Origin: Geminicoccus roseus DSM 18922
GTDB lineage: Bacteria > Pseudomonadota > Alphaproteobacteria > Geminicoccales > Geminicoccaceae
NCBI RefSeq assembly: GCF_000427665.1
Contig: NZ_KE386572.1
Span: forward strand, 186,001-250,000
Direction: 5' to 3'
DNA length: 64,000 nucleotides
Under the pieces are notes generated by a model. The model saw only the letters and a list, made by a program, of their open reading frames with translations. It was not told where the DNA came from and ran no database searches. This document shows positions 25,501 through 33,017 of the stretch, piece after piece. Position numbers and translations under genes: made by a program. The first letter of the stretch is position 1; each line of letters opens with the position of its first letter.

Positions 25501-27322
25501 CGATCCCGTTCTCGGGCAGTCCGCCGGAAAACTCCGGCAGGATGGCGACATGCCCGGCCGCCTCTGCGATCGCCAGGACGTGCTCGCTGCCGACCGGGCG
25601 GCCGTCGACATCGCTGACCCTGGCGCTCAGCACCGCCTGGAGCGGCTGGCCGGCTCCCGGTTCCTCCACCGTGATGTCGAACGCCGCCCCGCCGGTCGCA
25701 TCGGTCCGTCCGGGCGGCAGCACCCGGCGGGTTGGCAGGAACGGCAACTCCTCCGGGCCGAATCGCCAGCCTTTCCAGGCAGAAAATGGCTGCTCGGCCG
25801 GGCGCACGAGCAGTTCGGCCTCCACGGGCAGGTCGCCCGCGGGCGCTCCGAACAGATAGTCGGCCTGCACCCGCACCGTCGCCCGGGCACCCGGTGCCAG
25901 GCGGTCAGGCCCGTCCAGCTTCACCTCGAGGCGCGGCGGCACGATGTCGTCCACCGCGAAGCTCACCCGGCCGATCGGCGCGGTGCCATCCCCCACATGC
26001 GCCGTCACCGTCCAGGTGCCGGGATAGGCGCTCGCCGCCAGTTCCAACTCGACCAACGCGCCGCCGGCCGCGGCCGGCGTCACCTGCTTCCGATCGACTT
26101 CAACCTGGTCCGGCCGGGACACCACCAGCACCAGGGGCTGATCCGCCACCGCCTCGGCCTGGCGGTCGCGCAACAGGAGACCGAGATGGACGGTCTCGCC
26201 CGGGCGATAGACGCCCCGCTCCGTCCACAGGAAGGCATCCAACGCCCCGGGGGGCGTCCGCCCGTCGACGCCCCGGTCGGCCAGGTCGAGGCCGGAGCGT
26301 TCCAGGTCCAGCCAGATGAAGTCCCCGGCAGGCCCATAGGCGAACAGAGCCTGGGGCGCATCGCCGCCCTCGCCCCGCAATTCTCCCGCCGGGATCTGCG
26401 CGAAGCCGTCCGGCCCGGTCACCACCGTCGCGATCTGCCGGTTGGCCCGGGCCATCAGCACGAGCTCCCGCCCGGCAAGCGGCCGGCCATCGGTCAGGCT
26501 GGCCGCATGGACCAGGAGGCCGTCCTCGCCCTGCCAGGTGAACAGGCCGGTATCGGTCAGGGCGAACCAGCGGGTCGGCAGGCTCTGCCATGGCGGCTGG
26601 GCATCGTCGGCGGGGCGAGCGACTGCGACATAGATGCCGGGCTCGCGCGGGCCGAGCAGCCCGGCGAGCGGCACGGCGGTGGTGACCTCGCGATTGCGTT
26701 CCGCCTCGACCCGGACCTTGCCGGCGAACAGGCGCCGCCCGGTCTGGTCCTGGAGTTGCCGGATGTCCCAGCCGCTCTGCTGCCAGCCGATCGCGTTCTG
26801 GGCGATCCGCTCGACCAGGCTGCGGTCGGTGACCTGGAACAGCTCGAGACGGATCTCGTCGACATTGACGCTGGTCACCGGCAGGACCGGGTCGCCGGAC
26901 AGCGGCAGCACGTCGCCCTGGCCCCGGAAGCTCACGGCCGGAGCCCGGTCCGGGACGGCAGCCTCGAAGGAGGCGGAGCCTGCCAGGGTAGAGCCGTCCT
27001 GCGCGGCAAGGCCGGCGCGCACCAGGATGCGGTAGGTCGCGCCATGCTCCAGGCCGGAGACGCACAGGCGGTCGTTGCGGACCGACAGGGCGTGATCGCC
27101 CTTCGGAGCGACCTCGACGAAGGAGCGCAGCAGGACATCGGAAGGTCGGGCCAGCGGGCGGTCGAACGTGACGCAGGCTTCCGGCAGGGCCCTCTCCGAC
27201 GACACGTCGAGGCCGGTCGCCTCGACCGCTCCCGCCATGTCGTCCTGCGACCACGCCGGGCCAAGCCAAGCCGGCATGACGAGCAGGACCGCCAGCAACA
27301 GAAAAGTGGTCGGAAGACGCAT
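22544..27322 (-). CDS. Bacterial alpha-2-macroglobulin (YfhM-like)
   Basis: 1,592-residue exported protease inhibitor. The signal peptide (MRLPTTFLLLAVLLVMPAWL) has no lipobox Cys, so it is likely soluble or anchored another way. Multiple MG domains follow, and the thioester motif GCVEQ has Cys at about 1135. The helical thioester-domain repeats come after it. It traps attacking proteases in the periplasm by covalent thioester reaction. Its stop overlaps the start of pbpC, the well-known genomic pairing in which it is thought to protect the cell while PBP1C repairs murein. Confidence 0.93.
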   Translation of the reverse strand: MRLPTTFLLLAVLLVMPAWLGPAWSQDDMAGAVEATGLDVSSERALPEACVTFDRPLARPSDVLLRSFVEVAPKGDHALSVRNDRLCVSGLEHGATYRILVRAGLAAQDGSTLAGSASFEAAVPDRAPAVSFRGQGDVLPLSGDPVLPVTSVNVDEIRLELFQVTDRSLVERIAQNAIGWQQSGWDIRQLQDQTGRRLFAGKVRVEAERNREVTTAVPLAGLLGPREPGIYVAVARPADDAQPPWQSLPTRWFALTDTGLFTWQGEDGLLVHAASLTDGRPLAGRELVLMARANRQIATVVTGPDGFAQIPAGELRGEGGDAPQALFAYGPAGDFIWLDLERSGLDLADRGVDGRTPPGALDAFLWTERGVYRPGETVHLGLLLRDRQAEAVADQPLVLVVSRPDQVEVDRKQVTPAAAGGALVELELAASAYPGTWTVTAHVGDGTAPIGRVSFAVDDIVPPRLEVKLDGPDRLAPGARATVRVQADYLFGAPAGDLPVEAELLVRPAEQPFSAWKGWRFGPEELPFLPTRRVLPPGRTDATGGAAFDITVEEPGAGQPLQAVLSARVSDVDGRPVGSEHVLAIAEAAGHVAILPEFSGGLPENGIARFRFGALDDQGRARSNVALDWQLFAEEVDYLWVQQGGAWNVETVVTDRPMDSGSLRSGADGTVGWTHPVASGRFRVELAEPGTGNLASVRFTAGWWSATDEEERPDQVEISQAGSDGPSGDLSLFVRPPYRARVIVMLADSRIRTRVEAELGPEGGLVRLPATAIEPGGLYVLATALAAPGAAHPRLPARAVGVLHLPGPKAERTLEVALDVPATSRPGSDLPVAVTVQGLAEGEKAYVALAAVDDAVLQITGQQPPDPVGYFLGQRRLGLELRDVYGRLIDPEGARGRIVTGGDARMALQFTGNQVRSYEIVSLAQGPVEIGEGGQRTVRFDLPDFDGRLDVTAVVWSRDRLGRAQAKAVVRGPVVAELTRPRFLGTGDEATLLLDVHLGEGPAGQWAVDLTSEGPLTLSPSQPAPLQVRPGASVRRTVHAKAGDLPGTARMRMTLTGPDGAVVERRFAIEVRSPRPHQAERTIGDLTPGQELVIDAALGGQFQPGTAEVAVTLGPLPELGLARLVDSLMAYPYGCVEQTVSKAGPLLAARRLRPALGLGPEPAEASVGLQDAVRRLVDLQSAGGAFGLWSPTSPVETWLSAYVGDFLLRAQEQHVHVPVRPLDKLAGQLAIAFSSDDTTPAGLQGRAYAAYVLARMGRLDVATLRWFEGRYLAALPSDLARAQVAAALALSGDRPSAERAVAALNGTRVADEPLADYGSDLRDAAGSLALLVENDLIGTEERDRRLVEIAAAYGDPGNLDTQSQAWLLRAGTSLLPHGGVPVQIELDGVRRPPDGRPLQLARPLSPDMTPIRLGNAGSETLYRTIIASGLPLEAQPPAQEGFFLKRTVLRMDGQVVSGQPERPGTTKTTLRQGERVVILLEGRVRQPGERDILLVDLLPAGLEIEPVQLDGGAQRQGELAWLGDLTPPLTTVSRDDRFAAALAGYAERFRLAYVARATTPGRFVWPASRVEDMYDPASFARTAEGRLEVIRE

Positions 27323-27475
27323 GATGCGATCTCGGATCCGGTGCCGCCCAGTCGTGCCGGCGCCTCCGCATGAGGTCACTCCAAAACAACCGCGAGTTCA
27401 ACAGCGGCGGCAGACGGCGGCAGCTTCCTATTGCATAAATGCCGCGTGGCGAGGCCGGCAGGGGAGAGTGACGAC

Positions 27476-27994
27476 GTGCGGCAGGATCAGCTGGAGCCCA
27501 TTCACCGTGCCGTCATCCTTCCGGAATGGCTCGATTACAACGGGCATCTGAACGAGGCGTACTACGTCCTGGTCTTCAGTCACGCGACCGACCGCCTGAT
27601 CGATCTGATCGGCATGGACGACACTTGGCGGCGGGCCCATGACATGACCGTCTACACCCTGGAATCCCACATCCGCTATCTGGAGGAAGTGGGGGTGGGC
27701 GTGGAGGTGACGGTCGGTTGCCGGCCGATCGAGCTGGATGCCAAGCGCCTGCGGCTGTTCCACACCATGCAGCGCGCCGACAACCAGCGCGTCCTCGCCA
27801 CGGCCGAGATGTTGCTCGTCAACATCGATTCCCTGGGGCCCCGGTCAGCACCCTGGGACAGCGCGGTTCGCGCCCGCCTTGACGCACTTCAGGAGATCTA
27901 TGCAGGCAGGCCGTGGCCGGAAGGCTGCGGGCGATCAATCTCCCTGCACCGCCCACGCAACTCTCGAGCTGAAGTCGAGACCGAAATCGGGTGA
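27476..27994 (+). CDS. Hotdog-fold thioesterase
   Basis: 172 residues with the 4HBT-type hotdog signature LDYNGHLNEAYYV (catalytic Asp in DxNxH) and ESHIRYLEEVGVG. It resembles the stand-alone thioesterases related to the C-terminal domain of carnitine dehydrogenases, which hydrolyse betainyl- or acyl-CoA. The GTG at 27476 follows GGGGAGAG by a proper spacing and is preferred over TTG at 27431. No carnitine genes are adjacent, so the substrate is open. Confidence 0.8.
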   Translation: MRQDQLEPIHRAVILPEWLDYNGHLNEAYYVLVFSHATDRLIDLIGMDDTWRRAHDMTVYTLESHIRYLEEVGVGVEVTVGCRPIELDAKRLRLFHTMQRADNQRVLATAEMLLVNIDSLGPRSAPWDSAVRARLDALQEIYAGRPWPEGCGRSISLHRPRNSRAEVETEIG

Positions 27995-28344
27995 GTTATA
28001 GTACCCCGACCGGCTCGGCGCGCCTTCCGCAAAGAAGCGTCCGCGTCGATCCGGCCGGGGCCTGATAGCATCCGCACCCAGATCATTATCAACTGGCCTG
28101 TGGGCCATCATGACTGGATCACCGGGATATATGATCGGTGCTCCGTAGCTACACGTTTAACCGGGCTGCCGCTGTTCGGTCTGTGACAAAATGCACGTCT
28201 GAAGATGTTTGCCGTACAAAAAGATTCGGTTCTGCTTTCTGAGAAACCCTCTCATTGGCGGCCCGTTGGCAGGTGACCCGGTTCCATGGCGGTGGCAGGA
28301 CGTCGCTGTCGAACACGGCATCCAAGCCTAGAATGAGAGAGCAG
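27995..28344. other. Intergenic, relatively AT-rich
   Basis: About 350 bp before the aldo/keto reductase. The part from about 28080 to 28260 is noticeably richer in A and T than its surroundings, as expected of a promoter region. No gene or clear motif could be picked out. Confidence 0.45.
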
Positions 28345-29217
28345 ATGACGGTCAACGCGAATGCTGCAGGCACGATCAGGATCGGCGGAGAACTCGAGGT
28401 AGCCCGGCTGGGCTACGGAGCGATGCGGCTGACCGGGCAGCCAGGCAACTGGGGTCCTTATCCCGACCAGGAACATGGGGTCGACGTCCTGCGCCGGGTG
28501 GTCGAACTCGGGGTGACCCTGATCGATACCGCGCACGCCTACGGCCCGGGCTTCAACGAGGCGCTGGTCGCCAAGGCTCTGCATCCCTACCCGGACAATC
28601 TGGTCATCACCACGAAGTGCGGGATCGCCAAGGTCGGTCCTGGAATCAACTATCGCGACGGGCGGCCGAAGGCGATCCGGACCATCCTGGAAGCCAGCCT
28701 CCTGCAACTCCGGCGCGATCATGTCGATCTGCTGCAGTTGCACTGGGTCGACCAGGACACGCCGATCGAGGAGTCGGTCGGGGCGATGCATGACCTGGTC
28801 CGCGAGGGCAAGGTCCGCCATGTCGGCATTTCCAACGTCACGCTCGACGAGTTCCACCGCGCCAGGACAGCCGGGCCGATCGCCTCGGTGCAGAACCGCT
28901 ACAGCCTGGCGGACCTCACCAACGACCCGATCGTCGATGCCTGCACGGAAGCCGGGATCGTGTTCTTCCCGTACGGACCGCTCGGCGCCGACGCCTCGCG
29001 CCCGGGCGCACCCCTGGCATCGAGCAGCGGGCGTCTCGCGGGGGCTGCCAGCATGAAGAACTGCACGCCCGCGCAGCTGGCGCTGGCCTGGCTGCTCGCC
29101 CGCAGCCCGATGATCCTGCCGATTCCTGGCACCACCTCGCGGCACCATCTGGAGGAGAATGTCGCGGCTGCCGGCATCCGCCTGACGCCGGATGAGGTCC
29201 GCTCCCTGGCCGGGTGA
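28345..29217 (+). CDS. Aldo/keto reductase
   Basis: 290-residue TIM-barrel NADPH-dependent reductase. Catalytic tetrad residues are seen in LIDTAHAYG (Asp, Tyr), TTKCG (Lys) and LQLHWVD (His); the NADPH site is IPGTTSRHHLEEN. It probably reduces aldehydes or ketones in the cytosol. The start at 28345 has GAGAG upstream; ATG at 28333 would add four residues. It is a single gene followed by a hairpin. Confidence 0.92.
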   Translation: MTVNANAAGTIRIGGELEVARLGYGAMRLTGQPGNWGPYPDQEHGVDVLRRVVELGVTLIDTAHAYGPGFNEALVAKALHPYPDNLVITTKCGIAKVGPGINYRDGRPKAIRTILEASLLQLRRDHVDLLQLHWVDQDTPIEESVGAMHDLVREGKVRHVGISNVTLDEFHRARTAGPIASVQNRYSLADLTNDPIVDACTEAGIVFFPYGPLGADASRPGAPLASSSGRLAGAASMKNCTPAQLALAWLLARSPMILPIPGTTSRHHLEENVAAAGIRLTPDEVRSLAG

Positions 29218-29235
29218 GGCTTGCGCCGCATCACC

Positions 29236-29259
29236 GGGCGATGGTGCCAGCCATCGCCC
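29236..29259 (+). terminator. Hairpin after aldo/keto reductase
   Basis: Perfect 9-bp stem GGGCGATGG / CCATCGCCC with a 6-nt loop, 18 bp after the stop codon. No T-run follows. Confidence 0.5.
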
Positions 29260-29394
29260 TGGAGGCGGAACTGCACCATATTTAGCCAAGACGGACTGTT
29301 GGACTGGATATGGTGCTCGTCGCCTTGCGCAAAAGTCAGTATGGCCCGGCACTGATCCTGCCGCCCGATCCTGGGACGAGAAAAGGCTATCGTG

Positions 29395-30891
29395 ATGACC
29401 GTTGATCGCGCCACGCCCAAGGCGAAGACCGGCATCGCCGGGCTGGACGACATTCTCGTCGGAGGGCTGGCGCGCGGGCACGTCTATCTGCTGGAAGGCA
29501 ATCCGGGCACAGGCAAGACCACCATTGCCCTGGATTACCTGCTGGAAGGCGCGGCACTGGGAGAAAGGTGCCTCTACATCACTCTCTCCGAGACGGAGCA
29601 AGAACTCCGGTCCGGCGCGGCATCGCATGGCTGGGAGCTGAACGAGAACATCAGGGTGTTCGAGCTGGTGCCGCCAGAAAGCCTGCTCGACGCCAACCAG
29701 CAGCAGAGCCTGCTCTATTCGGCGGATCTCGAGCTGGGCGAGACCACCCGGATGATCTTCGATGCGGTGGAGCGGGAGAAGCCGAGCCGGATCGTGCTGG
29801 ACAGCCTGTCCGAGATCCGCCTCCTGGCCCAGAGCTCCCTGCGCTACCGCCGGCAGATCCTGGCGCTGAAGCATTATTTTGCCCGGCATGGCGCCACCGT
29901 GCTGATGCTCGACGACCTGACCTCCGAAGCGGCCGACCGCACCGTCCACAGCGTCGTGCACGGCGTCGTCCGCCTGGAGGAACTGGCCCCCAATTATGGC
30001 GCGCAGCGCCGGCGAATGCGCGTCCTCAAATACCGTGGCCAGGCGTTCCGTGGCGGGTTCCACGACATGACGATCCGGACCGGCGGCGTCGAGGTCTTTC
30101 CACGTCTGGTCGCGGCGGAGCACCGCAGTCCGATCGCCCGCCAGACAAGCACGAGTTGCATCCCGGAACTGGATCAACTGCTCGGCGGCGGGATCGAGAG
30201 CGGGTCTAGCACGCTGGTGCTCGGTCCGGCCGGCACCGGCAAGTCGATCGTCACCCTGCACTTCGCCCACGCGGCGGTCCAGCGCGGCGAGAAGGCGGCC
30301 CTGTTCATCTTCGACGAAGAACTGGGGATGCTGTTCGACCGCGCCAAGAAGTTGAACATCGACCTGGAGCAGTTGAGCAGCGAGGGCCGCCTGTTCATCG
30401 AGCAGGTCGATGCCGCCGAGATGTCGCCCGGCGAGTTCGCCCATCGGGTACGCGAGCAGGTCAGCAGCCATCAGGTCAAGACCGTGGTGGTCGACAGCCT
30501 GAACGGTTTCCAGGCGGCGATGCCCGACGAGCATGCCGTCATCCTCCATCTGCACGAATTGCTGCAGTACCTGAACCGGCAGGGGGCCAGCACCTTCCTG
30601 ACGGTGGCGCAGCACGGGCTGGTCGGCGACGGTCAGGCGCCGATCGACATCACCTATCTTGCGGACACAGTGATCCTGCTTCGCTATTTCGAAGCGCACG
30701 GCCGGGTCCGGCGTGCGATGTCGGTGATCAAGAAGCGGGCTGGCCTTCACGAGGACACGATCCGCGAATTCAAGATCACCCATCAGGGCCTCCTGATCGG
30801 CGAGCCGCTCCACAGCTTCCAGGGGGTCCTGACTGGAGCGCCGACCTATGCCGGAGAGGCAAATCCTCTTCTGGGAACGGCCCGGGCGTGA
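29395..30891 (+). CDS. KaiC-like double-domain ATPase
   Basis: 498 residues with two RecA-like KaiC domains. The first has Walker A GNPGTGKTT at 35-43 and SETEQELRS as the catalytic carboxylate region; the second has GPAGTGKSI and FIFDEEL. The segment aligned by eye with the cyanobacterial phosphorylation sites reads DITYLADT, giving Thr-Tyr instead of Ser-Thr. It therefore may hydrolyse ATP and autophosphorylate differently from clock KaiC. There is no kaiA or kaiB in the window. The stop overlaps the GTG of the hybrid kinase (GTGA), so the two are co-translated and probably work in one signalling path. Confidence 0.9.
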   Translation: MTVDRATPKAKTGIAGLDDILVGGLARGHVYLLEGNPGTGKTTIALDYLLEGAALGERCLYITLSETEQELRSGAASHGWELNENIRVFELVPPESLLDANQQQSLLYSADLELGETTRMIFDAVEREKPSRIVLDSLSEIRLLAQSSLRYRRQILALKHYFARHGATVLMLDDLTSEAADRTVHSVVHGVVRLEELAPNYGAQRRRMRVLKYRGQAFRGGFHDMTIRTGGVEVFPRLVAAEHRSPIARQTSTSCIPELDQLLGGGIESGSSTLVLGPAGTGKSIVTLHFAHAAVQRGEKAALFIFDEELGMLFDRAKKLNIDLEQLSSEGRLFIEQVDAAEMSPGEFAHRVREQVSSHQVKTVVVDSLNGFQAAMPDEHAVILHLHELLQYLNRQGASTFLTVAQHGLVGDGQAPIDITYLADTVILLRYFEAHGRVRRAMSVIKKRAGLHEDTIREFKITHQGLLIGEPLHSFQGVLTGAPTYAGEANPLLGTARA

Positions 30892-32912
30892 CGATCTCGG
30901 AACGCGCTCTCGTCTTCACGCCCACCGGGCGCGACGCCTCCGTCGCGGCGGCATTGCTGCGGGAAGCGGGAATTGGGTCGACGATCTGCTGTGACATGGA
31001 AGCCCTTTGTCACGGGCTGGCCGAGGGGGCTGGCCTTGCGATCGTCACGGAAGAAGCGTTCCGGACCTCGAACCTGAGAATGGTGGCGCAGTGGATCGAG
31101 CAGCAGCCGTCCTGGTCTGATTTTCCGTTCGTGCTGCTGACCGAACGAGGCTCCGACACGGAACAGAACCCGGTTGCGGCGCGCCTGTCCAGCGTGCTGG
31201 GCAACGTCATCTTCCTGGAACGTCCTTTCCATCCGACCACCCTGATCGGCGTGGTCCAGAATGCGTTGCGCGGGCGTCGGCGCCAGTACGAAGCCCGGAC
31301 CCAGCTGGAGGCGATCCGCGAAAGCGAGGAGCGCCTTAGCATGGCGCTGAAGGCCGGGCACCTGGGAACCTGGGAATACGACCTGGCGACCGGGGTGCTC
31401 ACCACGTCGGAGCACTGCCGGATGAATTTCGGCCGCTCCCCGGACGACCCGTTCAGTTACGAGGAACTGCTCGAGAGCGTCCATCCTGCTGACCGGGCGC
31501 GCATGAAGGCGGCCGTCCGGCACAGCATCACCAGCGGCGACGACTACCTCATCGAGTATCGGGTCGTCTGGCCGGACGGGAGCCTGCACTGGATCGAGAT
31601 CCGCGCGCGGATCATTGAAGATGGCCGGTCCCGCCGCCTGATCGGAGTGTCCAGCGACATCACCGCCCAGAAGACGGCGCAAGCCGAACTGCTGCGGTTC
31701 AGCGAGACGCTGGAACAGCAGGTCCAGGAGCGCACCGCCGAACTCCGGCAGAAGGAGGCGGCGCTGCGCCAGGCCCAGAAGATGGAGACCATCGGCCAGC
31801 TTACCGGCGGCGTCGCCCATGACTTCAACAACCTGCTGATGGCGGTGATCGGCAACATCGATCTCCTGCGCCAGAAGATCCCCGATTCGCCCCATCTCCA
31901 GCGCTACCTGGACGGTGCGCTCCAGGGTGCGCAGCGCGGGGCGGCGCTGACCCAGCGTCTGCTCGCGTTTGCCCGTCGCCAGGACCTGGCGCCCGAACCC
32001 GTGGATCTTCGTCTCCTGGTGGAGGGCATGCATGCCCTGATCGAGCGCTCGCTTGGCCCTTTGATCTCGATTGATCTCCGGCTGGCCGACGCCATGCCTC
32101 CGGCGATCGTCGATTCGAACCAGCTGGAGCTCGCGATCCTCAACCTGACCGTCAACGCGCGCGACGCGATGCCGGATGGCGGGCGCCTGACGATCGAACT
32201 GGACCAGAGGCCGCCGCCGATAGGTCTGGCGCTGACACCGGGACAGTATCTTCGCCTTGCTGTCCGGGACAACGGGGCCGGAATGGATGCGCGCACCCTG
32301 GAGCGCGCCATCGAGCCGTTCTTCTCGACCAAGGAATTCGGCAAGGGTACCGGCCTGGGCCTGTCCATGGTCCACGGTCTTGCCGTGCAACTCGGCGGAA
32401 CACTCAATATCGTCAGCCGGATCGGCGAGGGCACCACCGCCGAACTCTGGCTGCCCGTCTCGGAGGTGGAAGTGAAACGCGGCGTAACGTCTGATCAGGA
32501 AGTCACCGCAGCCCCCAGTTCCACCATTCTCGTGGTCGACGACGATGCGCTGATCGCCATGAGCACGGTCGATATGCTGGAGGACCTGGGTCATACCGTC
32601 ATCGATGCCCAGTCCGGCAAGCAGGCGCTCGAGATCCTGGAGGGCGGCACCCATGTCGACGCGATCGTCACCGATCATGCGATGCCCGGGATGACGGGAG
32701 CGGAACTCGCCATGAAGGCGCGGGAGCTGCGGCCCGACATCCCGATCCTCCTGACCACCGGCTATGCCGACCTTCCGGCCGGAGTGGGCATCGACCTCCC
32801 GCGCCTGGGCAAGCCCTACCAGCAGCGCGATCTGGCGGAAAAGCTGTCGAAGCTCCTGAACGCGGCCCGGGAAACCCGGCTGGCCGACGCGGCCAAAGAC
32901 CCCGTCGATTGA
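30888..32912 (+). CDS. Hybrid histidine kinase with pseudo-receiver and PAS
   Basis: 674 residues, no membrane helix. The first 130 residues look like a receiver domain without its phospho-Asp (LAIVTEEAF) and with RPF in place of KPF. Then come a PAS domain (about 145-270), a coiled coil, HisKA with His311 in [11 protein letters not shown], an ATPase domain ([25 protein letters not shown]) and a genuine receiver with Asp596 in [12 protein letters not shown] and Lys in LGKPYQQ. Its translation is coupled to the KaiC-like gene, which is the likely partner. Confidence 0.93.
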   Translation: MTISERALVFTPTGRDASVAAALLREAGIGSTICCDMEALCHGLAEGAGLAIVTEEAFRTSNLRMVAQWIEQQPSWSDFPFVLLTERGSDTEQNPVAARLSSVLGNVIFLERPFHPTTLIGVVQNALRGRRRQYEARTQLEAIRESEERLSMALKAGHLGTWEYDLATGVLTTSEHCRMNFGRSPDDPFSYEELLESVHPADRARMKAAVRHSITSGDDYLIEYRVVWPDGSLHWIEIRARIIEDGRSRRLIGVSSDITAQKTAQAELLRFSETLEQQVQERTAELRQKEAALRQAQKMETIGQLTGGVAHDFNNLLMAVIGNIDLLRQKIPDSPHLQRYLDGALQGAQRGAALTQRLLAFARRQDLAPEPVDLRLLVEGMHALIERSLGPLISIDLRLADAMPPAIVDSNQLELAILNLTVNARDAMPDGGRLTIELDQRPPPIGLALTPGQYLRLAVRDNGAGMDARTLERAIEPFFSTKEFGKGTGLGLSMVHGLAVQLGGTLNIVSRIGEGTTAELWLPVSEVEVKRGVTSDQEVTAAPSSTILVVDDDALIAMSTVDMLEDLGHTVIDAQSGKQALEILEGGTHVDAIVTDHAMPGMTGAELAMKARELRPDIPILLTTGYADLPAGVGIDLPRLGKPYQQRDLAEKLSKLLNAARETRLADAAKDPVD

Positions 32913-33017
32913 TCTTCGGAACAGCCGCCCCTCTCTCCTCCCCGTGGGCAACCGCGAGGTCCGGGCTGCCTGCGCGGCAGGTCACCGCCAGCCGTCCCTG
33001 CAATCAGCGAGCTGTCG

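Noticed and set aside
23675-27373. A 1,232-codon open frame on the plus strand opposite the macroglobulin gene
   Set aside because: It is the antisense shadow of a GC-rich gene: Arg/Gly/Ala/Gln-rich, no family features, and the opposite strand encodes an intact protein with thioester motif and signal peptide.
28252-30813. An 853-codon minus-strand frame over the reductase and KaiC-like genes
   Set aside because: It crosses two unrelated intact genes and an intergenic hairpin, and reads as a composition artefact.
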